Shown piece after piece: positions 9,578 through 17,672 of a stretch of DNA of 64,000 bases. Position numbers and translations under genes: made by a program. The stretch comes from Marinoscillum sp965229915 (GTDB lineage: Bacteria; Bacteroidota; Bacteroidia; Cytophagales; Cyclobacteriaceae): contig NZ_CBDDJZ010000002.1 of assembly GCF_965229915.1 (NCBI RefSeq), positions 310,001 to 374,000 of the forward strand. The letters are read 5' to 3'. The number at the start of each line of letters is the position of its first letter. Position 1 is the stretch's first letter. The notes beneath the pieces were generated by a model. The model was not told the DNA's origin and ran no database searches. It worked only from the letters and a program-made list of their open reading frames with translations.

Positions 9578-10424
9578 GATCTCGGTATTTTGCAGCTTCC
9601 CAACCCAGCAGTATTTGCTTCCGCTCTGGCCCCCACATGTATCCTCCAAACTGACCTGTCGCCTGGATCACTCGATGACAGGGAATTAAAAAAGCAACAG
9701 GGTTAGCACCAATGGCTGTTCCTACTGCTCGTGATGCCGATGGTTTATCCACTGCCGTAGCAATGGTCTTGTAGGTAGCCAGATTGCCGGCTGGAATTCT
9801 CAACAAGGCCTCCCATACCTTCAACTGAAAAGGAGTTCCTGACAGGTGCAGGTGTATGGGTTGATGTAACTTTAGGCCCTCTTGAAAGAACTTACTTACT
9901 GACTGCTGATGTGCAGTGTTTGTTTGAATCAACTGAGCACGAGGAAACCTATCCATGAGTCCACGAACTCCTTCCTCTTCATTCTGGATGAATGCCACAT
10001 AACATATTCCTTTGGACGTACTGGCTATGATCACTTCACCAAACTGACTGGTCGCAAAATCATACGAAATTTCTAACCCCACACCTTCCCGCTTGAACTC
10101 CCCTGGAGTCATGGCTTCTATACTTAGAAACAAATCATGAAGGCGTCCGGTGCCAGAGAGACCCATTTCGTGTGCGGTCTGAAATAGTGTTGCCTCAGAA
10201 GACCTTAACACTTTCCTGGCATGGCTAATACTTATGAACTGCATGAACTTCTTAGGGCTTACACCTACCCACTCTGTAAAAAGCCTCTGGTAATGGTAAG
10301 GACTAAGATGAGACAGCTCGGCTATTTCCCCGAGTTTAGGTTGTTGGGTGTGATTAGCTGCAATGTACCTAATAGCCTCAGCGATTCGCTGGTAGTTAAT
10401 GTGATGTTCATCTGTAGGAGTCAT
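9564..10424 (-). CDS. AraC-MGMT fusion, Ada-like methyltransferase/regulator
   Basis: 286-residue protein with an AraC-type DNA-binding domain (~12-112; HLSPYHYQRLFTEWVGVSP) fused to an O6-methylguanine-DNA methyltransferase domain (~115-280). The active-site PCHRV is at 248-252 with acceptor Cys249, and the finger motif GGYMWGPERK follows. It corresponds to E. coli Ada without the N-terminal zinc domain, which is encoded as the next, separate gene. It irreversibly takes the alkyl group from O6-alkylguanine and probably also regulates its own operon. A candidate promoter -7 box lies only 6 bases upstream of the start codon, implying a very short or absent 5' leader. AlkB completes the operon. 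Confidence 0.93.
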   Translation of the reverse strand: MTPTDEHHINYQRIAEAIRYIAANHTQQPKLGEIAELSHLSPYHYQRLFTEWVGVSPKKFMQFISISHARKVLRSSEATLFQTAHEMGLSGTGRLHDLFLSIEAMTPGEFKREGVGLEISYDFATSQFGEVIIASTSKGICYVAFIQNEEEGVRGLMDRFPRAQLIQTNTAHQQSVSKFFQEGLKLHQPIHLHLSGTPFQLKVWEALLRIPAGNLATYKTIATAVDKPSASRAVGTAIGANPVAFLIPCHRVIQATGQFGGYMWGPERKQILLGWEAAKYRDHVDA

Positions 10425-10429
10425 GAGAT

Positions 10430-10437
10430 CAAAAGTA
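10430..10437 (-). promoter_or_regulatory. Candidate -7 promoter element of the ada-like operon
   Basis: On the minus strand this octamer reads TACTTTTG, an exact match to the Bacteroidota -7 consensus TAnnTTTG. It ends 6 bases before the ATG of the AraC-MGMT gene, so the transcript would be nearly leaderless. No clear TTG -33 box is seen at the expected distance, which fits a promoter that depends on an activator, but chance occurrence is possible. Confidence 0.4.
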
Positions 10438-10474
10438 GCTTATCTAAACCTGGTGTAAAACCCGAATCTTGCGG

Positions 10475-11350
10475 TTATTCCATGCAGCAACGCTTGTATT
10501 TTAGGCCACTTCCGCATGGACAGGCAGCATTTCTTGGTATTCTTGTTGGTACACCGTAGGTATCCTTACTCACGATTCTCGACGGATCTTGTTTAAAGAC
10601 TTCACACAAAGTATCATACAATTCTGGCTCTTTCTTTTTTAGCAAATGCGGCCTTTCGAAAAAGTACTCACTTGCAACAGCCAGAAATTCCTGCTGATTG
10701 TATCCTGCGTAGGAATCGATGGTACTTTTGCTTTTCATGATTTGATTGGTCTCTTTCCTGATCAATTCCAACCAAGGACCGGTATGCGCCTGGTCCACAA
10801 AAGATGGAGGAATGCCATCAATCAGTCCGTCTTCCTTGTCAAAAAGATGTACAAACTCATGTATCCCCACATTTCGTTTATCGTTGTTGATGTCAAATCC
10901 TCTATGCAGAGCTGGTTTGGAGAATATCACTTTGCCCTCCATGGGTCCATTTCCCACCATTCCGGATATTCTTGCATTGGGTCCACCAATGTTATATCTC
11001 TCATCAAACGAATCGGGATAGAGAAGCACCTCATCCAAATGACTGTATGTCCATGCTGGAAATCCAAACAATGGAATGACCGCACTACTTGCTATCAACA
11101 ACCTGTCAAGCAGGGTTACTTCTGTCTGTACGCCTGATATAGTAACTTCAGTGAGAAAGTGTTGCACATCTGATTCAAACTGAGTCTTTTGAGTGGTGTC
11201 CAGGTTTTGATAAAAGTGGACGTGATCTTCAAGAATAACTTTCCATTTATAAGGAACAGTCAAAACCTCCGCTTGCCGTGGATTTAACACGCGCCAGATG
11301 TACAAGCCCAGGCCTGTCATCACCATCAAGAGGAGGAATAGATGCATCAT
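10475..11350 (-). CDS. MtfA-like zinc peptidase with N-terminal TM helix and C-terminal SEC-C motif
   Basis: 291 residues. An N-terminal hydrophobic segment (MMHLFLLLMVMTGLGLYIW) anchors it to the membrane. The body matches the MtfA (DgsA anti-repressor) peptidase family with the zinc motif HEFVH at 164-168 and a downstream Glu in QQEFLAVASEYFF as the probable third ligand. The last 15 residues form a SEC-C zinc motif (ACPCGSGLKYKRCC, Cys 277/279/288/289), as in the SecA C-terminus, where it binds zinc and contacts ribosomes or SecB. In E. coli MtfA inactivates the glucose repressor Mlc; no Mlc gene is visible here. It follows the oxidoreductase gene by 4 bases and precedes the repair genes by 50 bases. 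Confidence 0.87.
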   Translation of the reverse strand: MMHLFLLLMVMTGLGLYIWRVLNPRQAEVLTVPYKWKVILEDHVHFYQNLDTTQKTQFESDVQHFLTEVTISGVQTEVTLLDRLLIASSAVIPLFGFPAWTYSHLDEVLLYPDSFDERYNIGGPNARISGMVGNGPMEGKVIFSKPALHRGFDINNDKRNVGIHEFVHLFDKEDGLIDGIPPSFVDQAHTGPWLELIRKETNQIMKSKSTIDSYAGYNQQEFLAVASEYFFERPHLLKKKEPELYDTLCEVFKQDPSRIVSKDTYGVPTRIPRNAACPCGSGLKYKRCCME

Positions 11351-11354
11351 GAGG

Positions 11355-12368
11355 TTAAGGCATATGGATCACAATCTTTCCCACACTCTTTCGAGACTCC
11401 ATGAAGGCATGAGCTTGTGGTAGCTCCTCAAAGCTGAAGGTTTGACCTACGACTGGTTTGATCTCGTGTTTCTGAACAAAGAGAAGAAGCTCCTGGTAAA
11501 CAGATTGTGCTATTTCTGGCTTCTCTGTCAGATAGCCAACGTGAGTTGCGGCCATCGCATAGGATCCTTTTGCCATTTCCATTACATTGACTTTAGGTGC
11601 ATCACGCCAGGCTGGCCACCAGGTCCATGGTTTCCATTTATGCAAAGGTATACTGGCATAACCCGCCACCACCAATCGTCCAAATGGGGCCATCAACGCT
11701 TTACTCTTCTTGAAGACACCACCACCCACTACTTCCAGACATACATCTACCCCTTTCCACTCCTTTTGAATCACTTCTTGTAAGTCTTCAGTAGTGTAGT
11801 TAATTGCCAAATCTGCTCCGAGTTTTTTGATGAGTTCTAACTTCTCAGGTTTACTGGCAGTACCGGCCACCTGAGCTCCGGCCTTTGATGCTAGCTGCAC
11901 CGCTGCAGTACCAACTCCACCAGCTGCAGCTTGAATCAGCACCCTTTCTCCACCTGAAAGTTTTCCAAGCTTGAACAGTGCCACCCAGGCAGTGATGAAG
12001 TTCACCAGAAAAGCCGCTGAATCTTGCCAACTCCATCCGTCAGGTACTTTGTAGACCAGGTGTGCCTTGCTCTTCATGCACTCGGCATAGGCTCCGTATT
12101 GAGCTCCCATGATGACCCTATCTCCTATTGCAATACCTGACACCTCCGTTCCGACCTGCATTACTTCACCAGCGGCCTCCATTCCCGGAATATACGGTCT
12201 TGGTGGGGCCCAACTGTATTGACCTTTTCTAGATAGTACCTCAGCATAGTTGATGCCAATGGCCCTCACACGGATAAGTACTTCATTACTGGCGATATCA
12301 GCTTCAGATACTTCAGATAATTGAAGGCGATCAATTCCTCCGGGAGACTTAAAAAGGTAGGCTTTCAT
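11355..12368 (-). CDS. Medium-chain quinone oxidoreductase-like dehydrogenase
   Basis: About 337 residues of the medium-chain dehydrogenase/reductase superfamily, quinone oxidoreductase-like subgroup (zinc-independent: the catalytic zinc ligands are absent). N-terminal GroES-like part (PGMEAAGEVMQVG), then a Rossmann fold with the nucleotide motif AAAGGVGTAAVQLA and VCLEVVGG. It would reduce quinones or enals with NAD(P)H; substrate not determinable. I take the start at 12368 (MKAYLFKSPGG), which is the usual N-terminus of the family and forms an ATGA overlap with the stop of the upstream lipoprotein gene; an open frame continues upstream to 12437 but lacks family similarity. Confidence 0.9.
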   Translation of the reverse strand: MKAYLFKSPGGIDRLQLSEVSEADIASNEVLIRVRAIGINYAEVLSRKGQYSWAPPRPYIPGMEAAGEVMQVGTEVSGIAIGDRVIMGAQYGAYAECMKSKAHLVYKVPDGWSWQDSAAFLVNFITAWVALFKLGKLSGGERVLIQAAAGGVGTAAVQLASKAGAQVAGTASKPEKLELIKKLGADLAINYTTEDLQEVIQKEWKGVDVCLEVVGGGVFKKSKALMAPFGRLVVAGYASIPLHKWKPWTWWPAWRDAPKVNVMEMAKGSYAMAATHVGYLTEKPEIAQSVYQELLLFVQKHEIKPVVGQTFSFEELPQAHAFMESRKSVGKIVIHMP

Positions 12369-13606
12369 TCTCTGTTGGTAACCCAGTAAGATTCTGACTC
12401 CTCCACAGACTGAGCACCTTCTGCATTCACAAACCAACGAAGAATATCCTGGTAGTCCGTATCATGCTTCAAGTGACGAAATTGGGTTTGAAAAAACTTG
12501 AGGTTACCCCTGTTTCCCAAAAATGGTAGCTCCGATATTAGCTTTGATGGAAATTCAGGAACCTGGATGGAAGTGTTTGCAGGATTAAAAATCATCCAGG
12601 AAAGCTGGGAGCCGTCTCCCGTGTTATACCGAAATAAACTCCATTGATACGTATATTCCTGGTCTATGGTCGCAGTAAAACCTCCAATGGATGGATCAAT
12701 AATCTCCACAATAACCGACGGAGCAACTATCTGCTCGGGAACAGACGGTGAACTGAAGTTGAATACATTCCAATAGTTATATGATTCATCAAATTCGGCA
12801 TATGACACGGAATACTCATAATAATCATAACCCTCCAGATAGCCAAATTGATTGAACTCCCCAGACCTGGAAGACAATGAATTATTCCACAAATCATAAT
12901 TCGATTGAATTTCATGTAGTTGGTCGTCCGAGCCGTATACACCTCGCATATAACCAAACGTCTGCTCATGCTCAGTTTGTATGTGAGCGGTTCGCATGGG
13001 TGAGAAATCAGCAAAGTCTATAACAATCTCATCGTCCACACTTACTTCCCCGATCCTGTAATACATGGGGTTGTTTTCATAATAGGTAGTTACAAGTAAA
13101 CCACTGACTCCCTCCCTCAGATGAACTTTAGCATGATAACTGTTCCCTTCGTAGTAAACATCATCCAAATAAGAATATAGAAAATTATATCCGTCACTGA
13201 TCGCAAATGACAGGAATGGGGTGTCCCCATCATTATAGTTGTTAATCGTTAAATCAAATGTACCGACGCTCTCCGGGGTGCCAACAATGGGTGGAAATGA
13301 GGTTCTGTCCAGCCAAGATGTTCCTACTTGCACGTGCTGATAAGTGGTCAAACTGCCCGCACTCTCCTGTCTGGCATCAATCACCGTAACCGAAATGGTG
13401 CTTGATTTGGTACTGCCATAAAATTCGAGGATCTCCTCAGGATCAGTAACCTGATGGTAATCGAGTACCTTTCCATCATCATTGGAAACCATCACCCAGA
13501 AACCCTCATGAAAGACACTAGCAGAAAATAGTAACTCATCCTCAGTATCTGTATTACAACTTTGGAATAATAGGATTGTAAGCACCAAAACGACTAACTT
13601 CTTCAT
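12365..13606 (-). CDS. Hypothetical lipoprotein, 413 residues
   Basis: Exported lipoprotein: signal MKKLVVLVLTILLFQSC with lipobox Cys17. The mature part is rich in Tyr, Asp and Ser and looks like beta-sandwich sequence (SVTVIDARQESAG, STISVTVID, TSIQVPEFPSKL), with a carboxypeptidase-regulatory or fibronectin-like flavour in the first 150 residues. No catalytic motif is evident and I do not recognise the family. It sits 41 bases downstream of the broken DUF6159 gene and overlaps the oxidoreductase start by 4 bases. A cell-surface or outer-membrane location is inferred from the lipobox and from the Asp/Asn residue after Cys. Confidence 0.75.
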   Translation of the reverse strand: MKKLVVLVLTILLFQSCNTDTEDELLFSASVFHEGFWVMVSNDDGKVLDYHQVTDPEEILEFYGSTKSSTISVTVIDARQESAGSLTTYQHVQVGTSWLDRTSFPPIVGTPESVGTFDLTINNYNDGDTPFLSFAISDGYNFLYSYLDDVYYEGNSYHAKVHLREGVSGLLVTTYYENNPMYYRIGEVSVDDEIVIDFADFSPMRTAHIQTEHEQTFGYMRGVYGSDDQLHEIQSNYDLWNNSLSSRSGEFNQFGYLEGYDYYEYSVSYAEFDESYNYWNVFNFSSPSVPEQIVAPSVIVEIIDPSIGGFTATIDQEYTYQWSLFRYNTGDGSQLSWMIFNPANTSIQVPEFPSKLISELPFLGNRGNLKFFQTQFRHLKHDTDYQDILRWFVNAEGAQSVEESESYWVTNRE

Positions 13607-13647
13607 ACTTCGTCATATTTTACCAAAAGCCAATTGAATCGTAACAG

Positions 13648-14519
13648 CTACTTCTTCTTTTTACTTTTGAAAGCTCCCGCAATCAGATCCTGATCAAAAT
13701 CAGCAGCAACGATTTTCTCATTAGCATAAACAAACAACGCCGTGGTAAATACTGTGCCCGCTACTTTGAATAGTAAGCCAGTAAACAGCAACAAACACCC
13801 TCCTATCACAAGACCTGCGATCATCCCTGCAGCATCAAACTGCTGAGCGAGTAAGATGGTCAGTCCCACACCACCAGCTATTACAAGCACATAGGCGAAA
13901 AAAGTCATCAAGCCCAAACCAATGCTTTTGACAATGTTTTCTCCCCAGGTTTCTCTAACGGCTTTGAGTGACTTCTTAACTGCGTCTATAGGACCCAATC
14001 CATCATAAACCAGGATTGGCACTACAAAAATCGTAGCAATACTCCACGCAGCTCCCATAAGCCCGATGACTATCCGACCGATAATCTCCCCAACCTTACC
14101 AAAGCTAGACACGAGACGTTCCAGTAAATGAGCAGCAGACCAACGGTAGCAGAGAGTAAGCTCCACTGAACAATAAGACCCATTCGGGAGGTAGCAAATC
14201 GAATACTCTCCCCAAAAGTGGCATTACCACCTTCAAAGCGAATTTTGGCCGTATAGGTCACGCACACATTGAAAAACGTAGCAATAAAAGCCAATCCAAA
14301 GTAGGTAGTAAAAATGAGGACATACTGGTAGACTTCTAATTCCTTCACTGACCGGCCTCCGTCAATAATGTCAGGTAACACGGAGGGCACAATCATCGCC
14401 ACGGAAAATAAAGCACTAAAGACGAATGATAACAAGGCAAAAGCAAGCAACTCCCTGTCCTTGTTGATGACACTGAAGGATAGTTTAGTGATCTGCCAAC
14501 TGCGTGAGAATACGTTCAT
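13648..14519 (-). pseudogene. DUF6159-type membrane protein, frameshifted
   Basis: Two overlapping minus-strand frames together make one DUF6159-like integral membrane protein of about 290 residues. The first (14519 down) starts MNVFSRSWQITKLSFSVI and is good up to SATVGLLL near 14130, then becomes out-of-frame. The second resumes with ERLVSSFGKVGEIIGR, GAAWSIATIFVVP and a Lys-rich tail. Adding one base in the short T-run at 14126-14128 (AAA on the plus strand) joins them as ATVGLLLILLERLVSS, which fits the family. So one base appears lost relative to an intact gene. No canonical slippery heptamer is present, which argues against programmed -1 frameshifting. It may be a real pseudogene or a base-calling error. 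Confidence 0.8.
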
Positions 14520-14598
14520 GAGATTGAGGTTAGGATATTCAGATGATCAATAATAGACAAAATCACGCCTAAGCCCAAAAACACCTTCCACCGTATGT

Positions 14599-15198
14599 TT
14601 AGTCATAACTGTAGTCCAACACTCTGTGATATCCTAAAAGATTGACGCTCACTCGAGAAGATTCTGGGTGCTGGAGAGCTAATAGGTTGAATTTTACCTT
14701 TTCAATGATCATGGCTCTTCTTAAATCCAGATCCTTAAAGGAGATGGCGACATCCACGGTTAGGCCATGCTCACCATAGTAGTACTCTCCATTCCAAATC
14801 AGGCCCATTTCAATCAATTGATCTTCACCTGCTCCTCCACCATAGCCAATTCTGCACTTCAAATATCCATTTTCAATAAACACGGCTTCAAGCAAAGAAT
14901 TGGGAGATCTACGTAGCAGCTTGCCAGATTGGAGCGTTCCATATCCATAAATGGAATATTCGGACTGAAATGATTGCTTCATTAACTCTGGTTGGATTCT
15001 TAAAGGATGCTCGGCCATCTCAATAATTGACCTTTCCTGATACTCCGGTTTCAAAACTTGTTCAAACATGGACGGGTTGACCATCAATGGCTTATTGTAC
15101 CAGACGTCCTCGTATTGCTGCTGTGCATACTGCTGATCTAAAGGAACACAAGAGGCAATCGTCATTGCACTCAAGACCAGGTACAGCATTCTTCTCAT
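14599..15198 (-). CDS. Hypothetical lipoprotein, 199 residues
   Basis: Lipoprotein signal MRRMLYLVLSAMTIASC with lipobox Cys17. The mature part is unremarkable soluble sequence with a Gly-rich turn (IGYGGGAGEDQ) and alternating aromatic/hydrophobic strands in the second half. No known domain is recognised. It is the last gene of the ArsR-led operon: its ATG overlaps the stop of the upstream YdeI-like gene by 4 bases (15195-15198). Function unknown. Confidence 0.72.
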   Translation of the reverse strand: MRRMLYLVLSAMTIASCVPLDQQYAQQQYEDVWYNKPLMVNPSMFEQVLKPEYQERSIIEMAEHPLRIQPELMKQSFQSEYSIYGYGTLQSGKLLRRSPNSLLEAVFIENGYLKCRIGYGGGAGEDQLIEMGLIWNGEYYYGEHGLTVDVAISFKDLDLRRAMIIEKVKFNLLALQHPESSRVSVNLLGYHRVLDYSYD

Positions 15199-15830
15199 TT
15201 TCCTTGCAGTCCTTTTCCTTCAAAAACAAGTGGCATGCATTTTTCAATTCTTGAAGATCGAGTTTCAGACTTTTTCGGTTGGGTGAAATGGAGAATAAAT
15301 CCGCGCTGACGACCAGGAGTTAATGCCTCGAATGCCTCTTCAAAATCTGGTCTTTCCTTAAAGAAAGCCAACAACTCCTCTGGATAAACCAATTCTTCCC
15401 TGGCTTTAAAATCTACCTTCAGTCCCTGATTTTCCACCTCAATAGCTTCAAACAAATACGCTCGCAAATCTTCTTCCATTTCCAATACCTGAGTGGATGA
15501 GGTGACCTTGATGATCCTTGCAGACTGAGAGTTTTCACCTGGCTTGTCTAATATTTTTTGAGTGTCTGCCAAAAGTGACCCTTTAAAAAAACTGAGACAA
15601 GCATAATCTTTGAACGCACTTACTGTACAAACATTGGCTCCATTGTGGGTATAAACGGGTACACCCCATTTGACTTCTTCATTCAGACCACATGCTAAAA
15701 CGATCCGACGCAATTCTCTAAGCTCCCCGGGCCACTTATGTACTTTGCACTCTGGGGTTCCTCCAAATTTGCATCGGCCACACCCCTCTAGCAAATAAGT
15801 ATCTACACTGTCTCTGGTCATTTCCATCAT
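15195..15830 (-). CDS. YdeI/OmpD-associated family protein with Cys-rich N-terminus
   Basis: 211 residues of the YdeI/DUF1801 type: VKWGVPVYTHNGANV and ACLSFFKGSLL are the DUF1801-like core, and EALTPGRQRGFILHF near the C-terminus is the OmdA-type tail. Before the core is a Cys cluster (LEGCGRCKFGGTPECKVHKW: C-x2-C-x6-C) that its tandem paralog lacks and that may bind a metal. The family's role is unclear; some members affect antimicrobial peptide or polymyxin resistance in enterics. It follows its paralog by 53 bases on the same strand and overlaps the downstream lipoprotein gene by 4 bases. Confidence 0.85.
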   Translation of the reverse strand: MMEMTRDSVDTYLLEGCGRCKFGGTPECKVHKWPGELRELRRIVLACGLNEEVKWGVPVYTHNGANVCTVSAFKDYACLSFFKGSLLADTQKILDKPGENSQSARIIKVTSSTQVLEMEEDLRAYLFEAIEVENQGLKVDFKAREELVYPEELLAFFKERPDFEEAFEALTPGRQRGFILHFTQPKKSETRSSRIEKCMPLVFEGKGLQGK

Positions 15831-15883
15831 CTAAAATAGTTACAATGCATCAATTCTATATTCATACGCCTAGAGTCTGAAGT

Positions 15884-16474
15884 CTAATCATTTATTCCCT
15901 TACCCTCCAGCATCCGATCCCAGTGCTTCTCTATCCTAGCCATTCGGGTTTTGGACTGTTTGGCTTGGGCGAAATGTAGTAAGTATCCACGTTGCCTGCC
16001 TGGTGTAAGTCGCTCAAAAGCCGCTTTCAACTCAGGATTGTCATCCAATGTCTGCTTGAATTCATCCACCAACTCAAATTCAGCAGTCTCTTTCATATCC
16101 ACTTTCAGGCCTTTCTTTTCAACCTCAATGGCACAGTTGACACAATGCTCAATATACCTCTGGCGTGACAAAACATCTTCTACATTTACAAAACGTAATT
16201 GCCTGGCAGCTTGAACATTGGCTGTTTGTTGCACCAATTGATTTTTCGGATCGTCGATCAAAGCTCCTTTGTGAAAAAGCAACGCACAATACTCCTTAAA
16301 TCCATGTATGAGCACTACATTCTGACCGTTGAGCGTGTAGCATGGCTTGCCCCACTTCACTTCTTCGCTTAACTCGAATGGAAGGATGATCCTTCTTAGC
16401 TCTAAATAAGCTTCTTGCCATTTCGTATTCTTCTCGAAAAAGATCTCTGGACTACTAGGATTGAACATCATCAA
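15884..16474 (-). CDS. YdeI/OmpD-associated family protein, paralog
   Basis: 196 residues, paralogous to the next gene: VKWGKPCYTLNGQNVVLI, CALLFHKGALI and FERLTPGRQRGYLLHFAQ line up with the same blocks there, but this copy has no N-terminal Cys cluster. The stop of the upstream DoxX gene overlaps its ATG (ATGA at 16471-16474). DUF1801/YdeI proteins often sit with SRPBCC and ArsR genes, as here. Biochemical function unknown. Confidence 0.87.
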   Translation of the reverse strand: MMMFNPSSPEIFFEKNTKWQEAYLELRRIILPFELSEEVKWGKPCYTLNGQNVVLIHGFKEYCALLFHKGALIDDPKNQLVQQTANVQAARQLRFVNVEDVLSRQRYIEHCVNCAIEVEKKGLKVDMKETAEFELVDEFKQTLDDNPELKAAFERLTPGRQRGYLLHFAQAKQSKTRMARIEKHWDRMLEGKGIND

Positions 16475-16860
16475 GAGGATTTAGCAAAAACCAATCGTCT
16501 ACTAGCCGGTCGGTAGTACCAAGATAGACATGTTAGCATCAGCAGCAATACAGAAGGAAATATTTCACTAAAAGGATCCTGGACGATAAGATGTGAAGCC
16601 AGTGCGCCAGTCATTGCAAAGAAAAACCCTGCATACGCCCACTCCTTTAGCAGGGGTAGTCCAGGCACTAATGCAACAATGACTCCCAGTATCTTCCAAA
16701 CTCCCAAAATGGATAACAAATAAACTGGGTAGCCTAGATGAGCTACCGTACGTTCTACTTCTTCTTCTAACCGAATGAGCTGAACGATTCCGGTGGATAC
16801 CATACCTAGCGACATCCATAATGTCACAATCCAATAAATGATCTTGTTACGCTTTGACAT
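16471..16860 (-). CDS. DoxX-like integral membrane protein
   Basis: 129-residue protein with about four membrane helices (WIVTLWMSLGMVSTGIV, YLLSILGVWKILGVIVALV, AYAGFFFAMTGALASHLIV, FPSVLLLMLTCLSWYY), matching the DoxX-like family. The motif G-x-W-K-I-L-G is typical. DoxX-like proteins of this size commonly accompany ArsR/SRPBCC genes in Bacteroidota; a biochemical activity has not been fixed for them. It lies 4 bases downstream of the SRPBCC gene and overlaps the next gene by 4 bases. Confidence 0.87.
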   Translation of the reverse strand: MSKRNKIIYWIVTLWMSLGMVSTGIVQLIRLEEEVERTVAHLGYPVYLLSILGVWKILGVIVALVPGLPLLKEWAYAGFFFAMTGALASHLIVQDPFSEIFPSVLLLMLTCLSWYYRPASRRLVFAKSS

Positions 16861-16864
16861 AAGT

Positions 16865-17335
16865 TTAAGAGTTCTTTTTCATAATTTCTTCTATCCTATT
16901 GTGGGCCATATTGATGCCCTGAACAAATGGTAATTGCAATATCTGATCCCTTACGGCCACTGATCGATAGATGACATGCATGGTCAGTTTACTGCTTTCA
17001 TTTCCGACTGATTCAAACTCCAGAAACTCCAACTGTGGAGGAAACGGAGCATTGGCCATTTCGAAGGTTCTTGTAATCCTCTGGTTGTCCTGAAAGGAAT
17101 GTATCGTGCCATGAAAACCAAATTTGTTTCCTTTAGGATCTGTAGTCTCAAACTGGTAACTCCCATGTTGTTTGTTTTCCAGTTTCACCACCTTGGTCCC
17201 CATCCATTGCTCCACCATCTCGGGAATCACATACGCTTTGAATAGCAACGCTACTGGCAAATCGAATGAACGTGTGATCGTTAGCTGCTGCTCACCATCT
17301 ACGGCATGCACTTGGGTTTTAAGTTCCTTATTCAT
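16865..17335 (-). CDS. SRPBCC (AHSA1-like) domain protein
   Basis: 156 residues of the START/SRPBCC superfamily, Aha1-like C-terminal branch: an early strand ITRSFDLPVALLFKAY, then the typical pattern YVIPEMVEQWMG and a C-terminal helix (MAHNRIEEIMKK). These proteins form a hydrophobic pocket and are frequently co-encoded with an ArsR regulator, whose product they may help sense; the ligand is unknown. The ATG overlaps the ArsR stop by 4 bases (17332-17335). Confidence 0.9.
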   Translation of the reverse strand: MNKELKTQVHAVDGEQQLTITRSFDLPVALLFKAYVIPEMVEQWMGTKVVKLENKQHGSYQFETTDPKGNKFGFHGTIHSFQDNQRITRTFEMANAPFPPQLEFLEFESVGNESSKLTMHVIYRSVAVRDQILQLPFVQGINMAHNRIEEIMKKNS

Positions 17336-17652
17336 TTGGATTGGTAGTTTTTCATGACTGCCTCCAGCTTATTGAACCGATCATCCCAGAGTTGACGGAA
17401 GGGCTCTACGAAATCAGCAATCTCCTTTACTTTAATTGGATTGAGTTGATAGAGTACTTCCCTTCCATTCTGTTCTTGATGGAGCAGTTCACACTCTGTG
17501 AGTATGGAAAGGTGCTTTGACACTGTAGGTCTGGCTGAATCAAAATTCGCAGCAATGGCTCCTGCAGTCATAGACTGAGTAGCTACAAGCAGCAAAATGG
17601 CTCTCCTGGTGGGATCGGCAATTGCCTGGAATACATCTCTTCTTAGTTTCAT
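17332..17652 (-). CDS. ArsR-type winged-helix transcriptional regulator
   Basis: 106-residue regulator with a single winged helix: FQAIADPTRRAILLLV, then TAGAIAANF, then recognition helix SARPTVSKHLSIL and wing ELLHQEQNGREVLYQLN. It lacks the Cys metal sites of ArsR/SmtB and belongs to the SdpR-like non-metal group that usually controls an operon with SRPBCC genes. Two inverted repeats TGTAG-N8-CTACA lie directly upstream, one overlapping the -7 box and one filling the -33/-7 spacer, so autorepression is very likely. It is the first gene of a six-gene operon (ArsR, SRPBCC, DoxX, YdeI, YdeI, lipoprotein) with mostly overlapping ends. Confidence 0.93.
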   Translation of the reverse strand: MKLRRDVFQAIADPTRRAILLLVATQSMTAGAIAANFDSARPTVSKHLSILTECELLHQEQNGREVLYQLNPIKVKEIADFVEPFRQLWDDRFNKLEAVMKNYQSK

Positions 17653-17654
17653 TA

Positions 17655-17672
17655 TGTAGTTATTTGACTACA
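17655..17672. promoter_or_regulatory. Probable ArsR operator 1
   Basis: Inverted repeat TGTAG-N8-CTACA lying 3 bases upstream of the arsR-type start codon and overlapping the first two bases of the -7 box. Same half-sites and spacing as operator 2. Binding here would block transcription initiation. Confidence 0.65.

Noticed and set aside
10646..11137. 163-residue plus-strand frame opposite the MtfA gene
   Set aside because: Antisense to a clear zinc peptidase; no recognisable motif.
14120..14135. Programmed -1 frameshift in the DUF6159 gene
   Set aside because: The shift is in the -1 direction but there is no X-XXY-YYZ slippery site or clear downstream structure.
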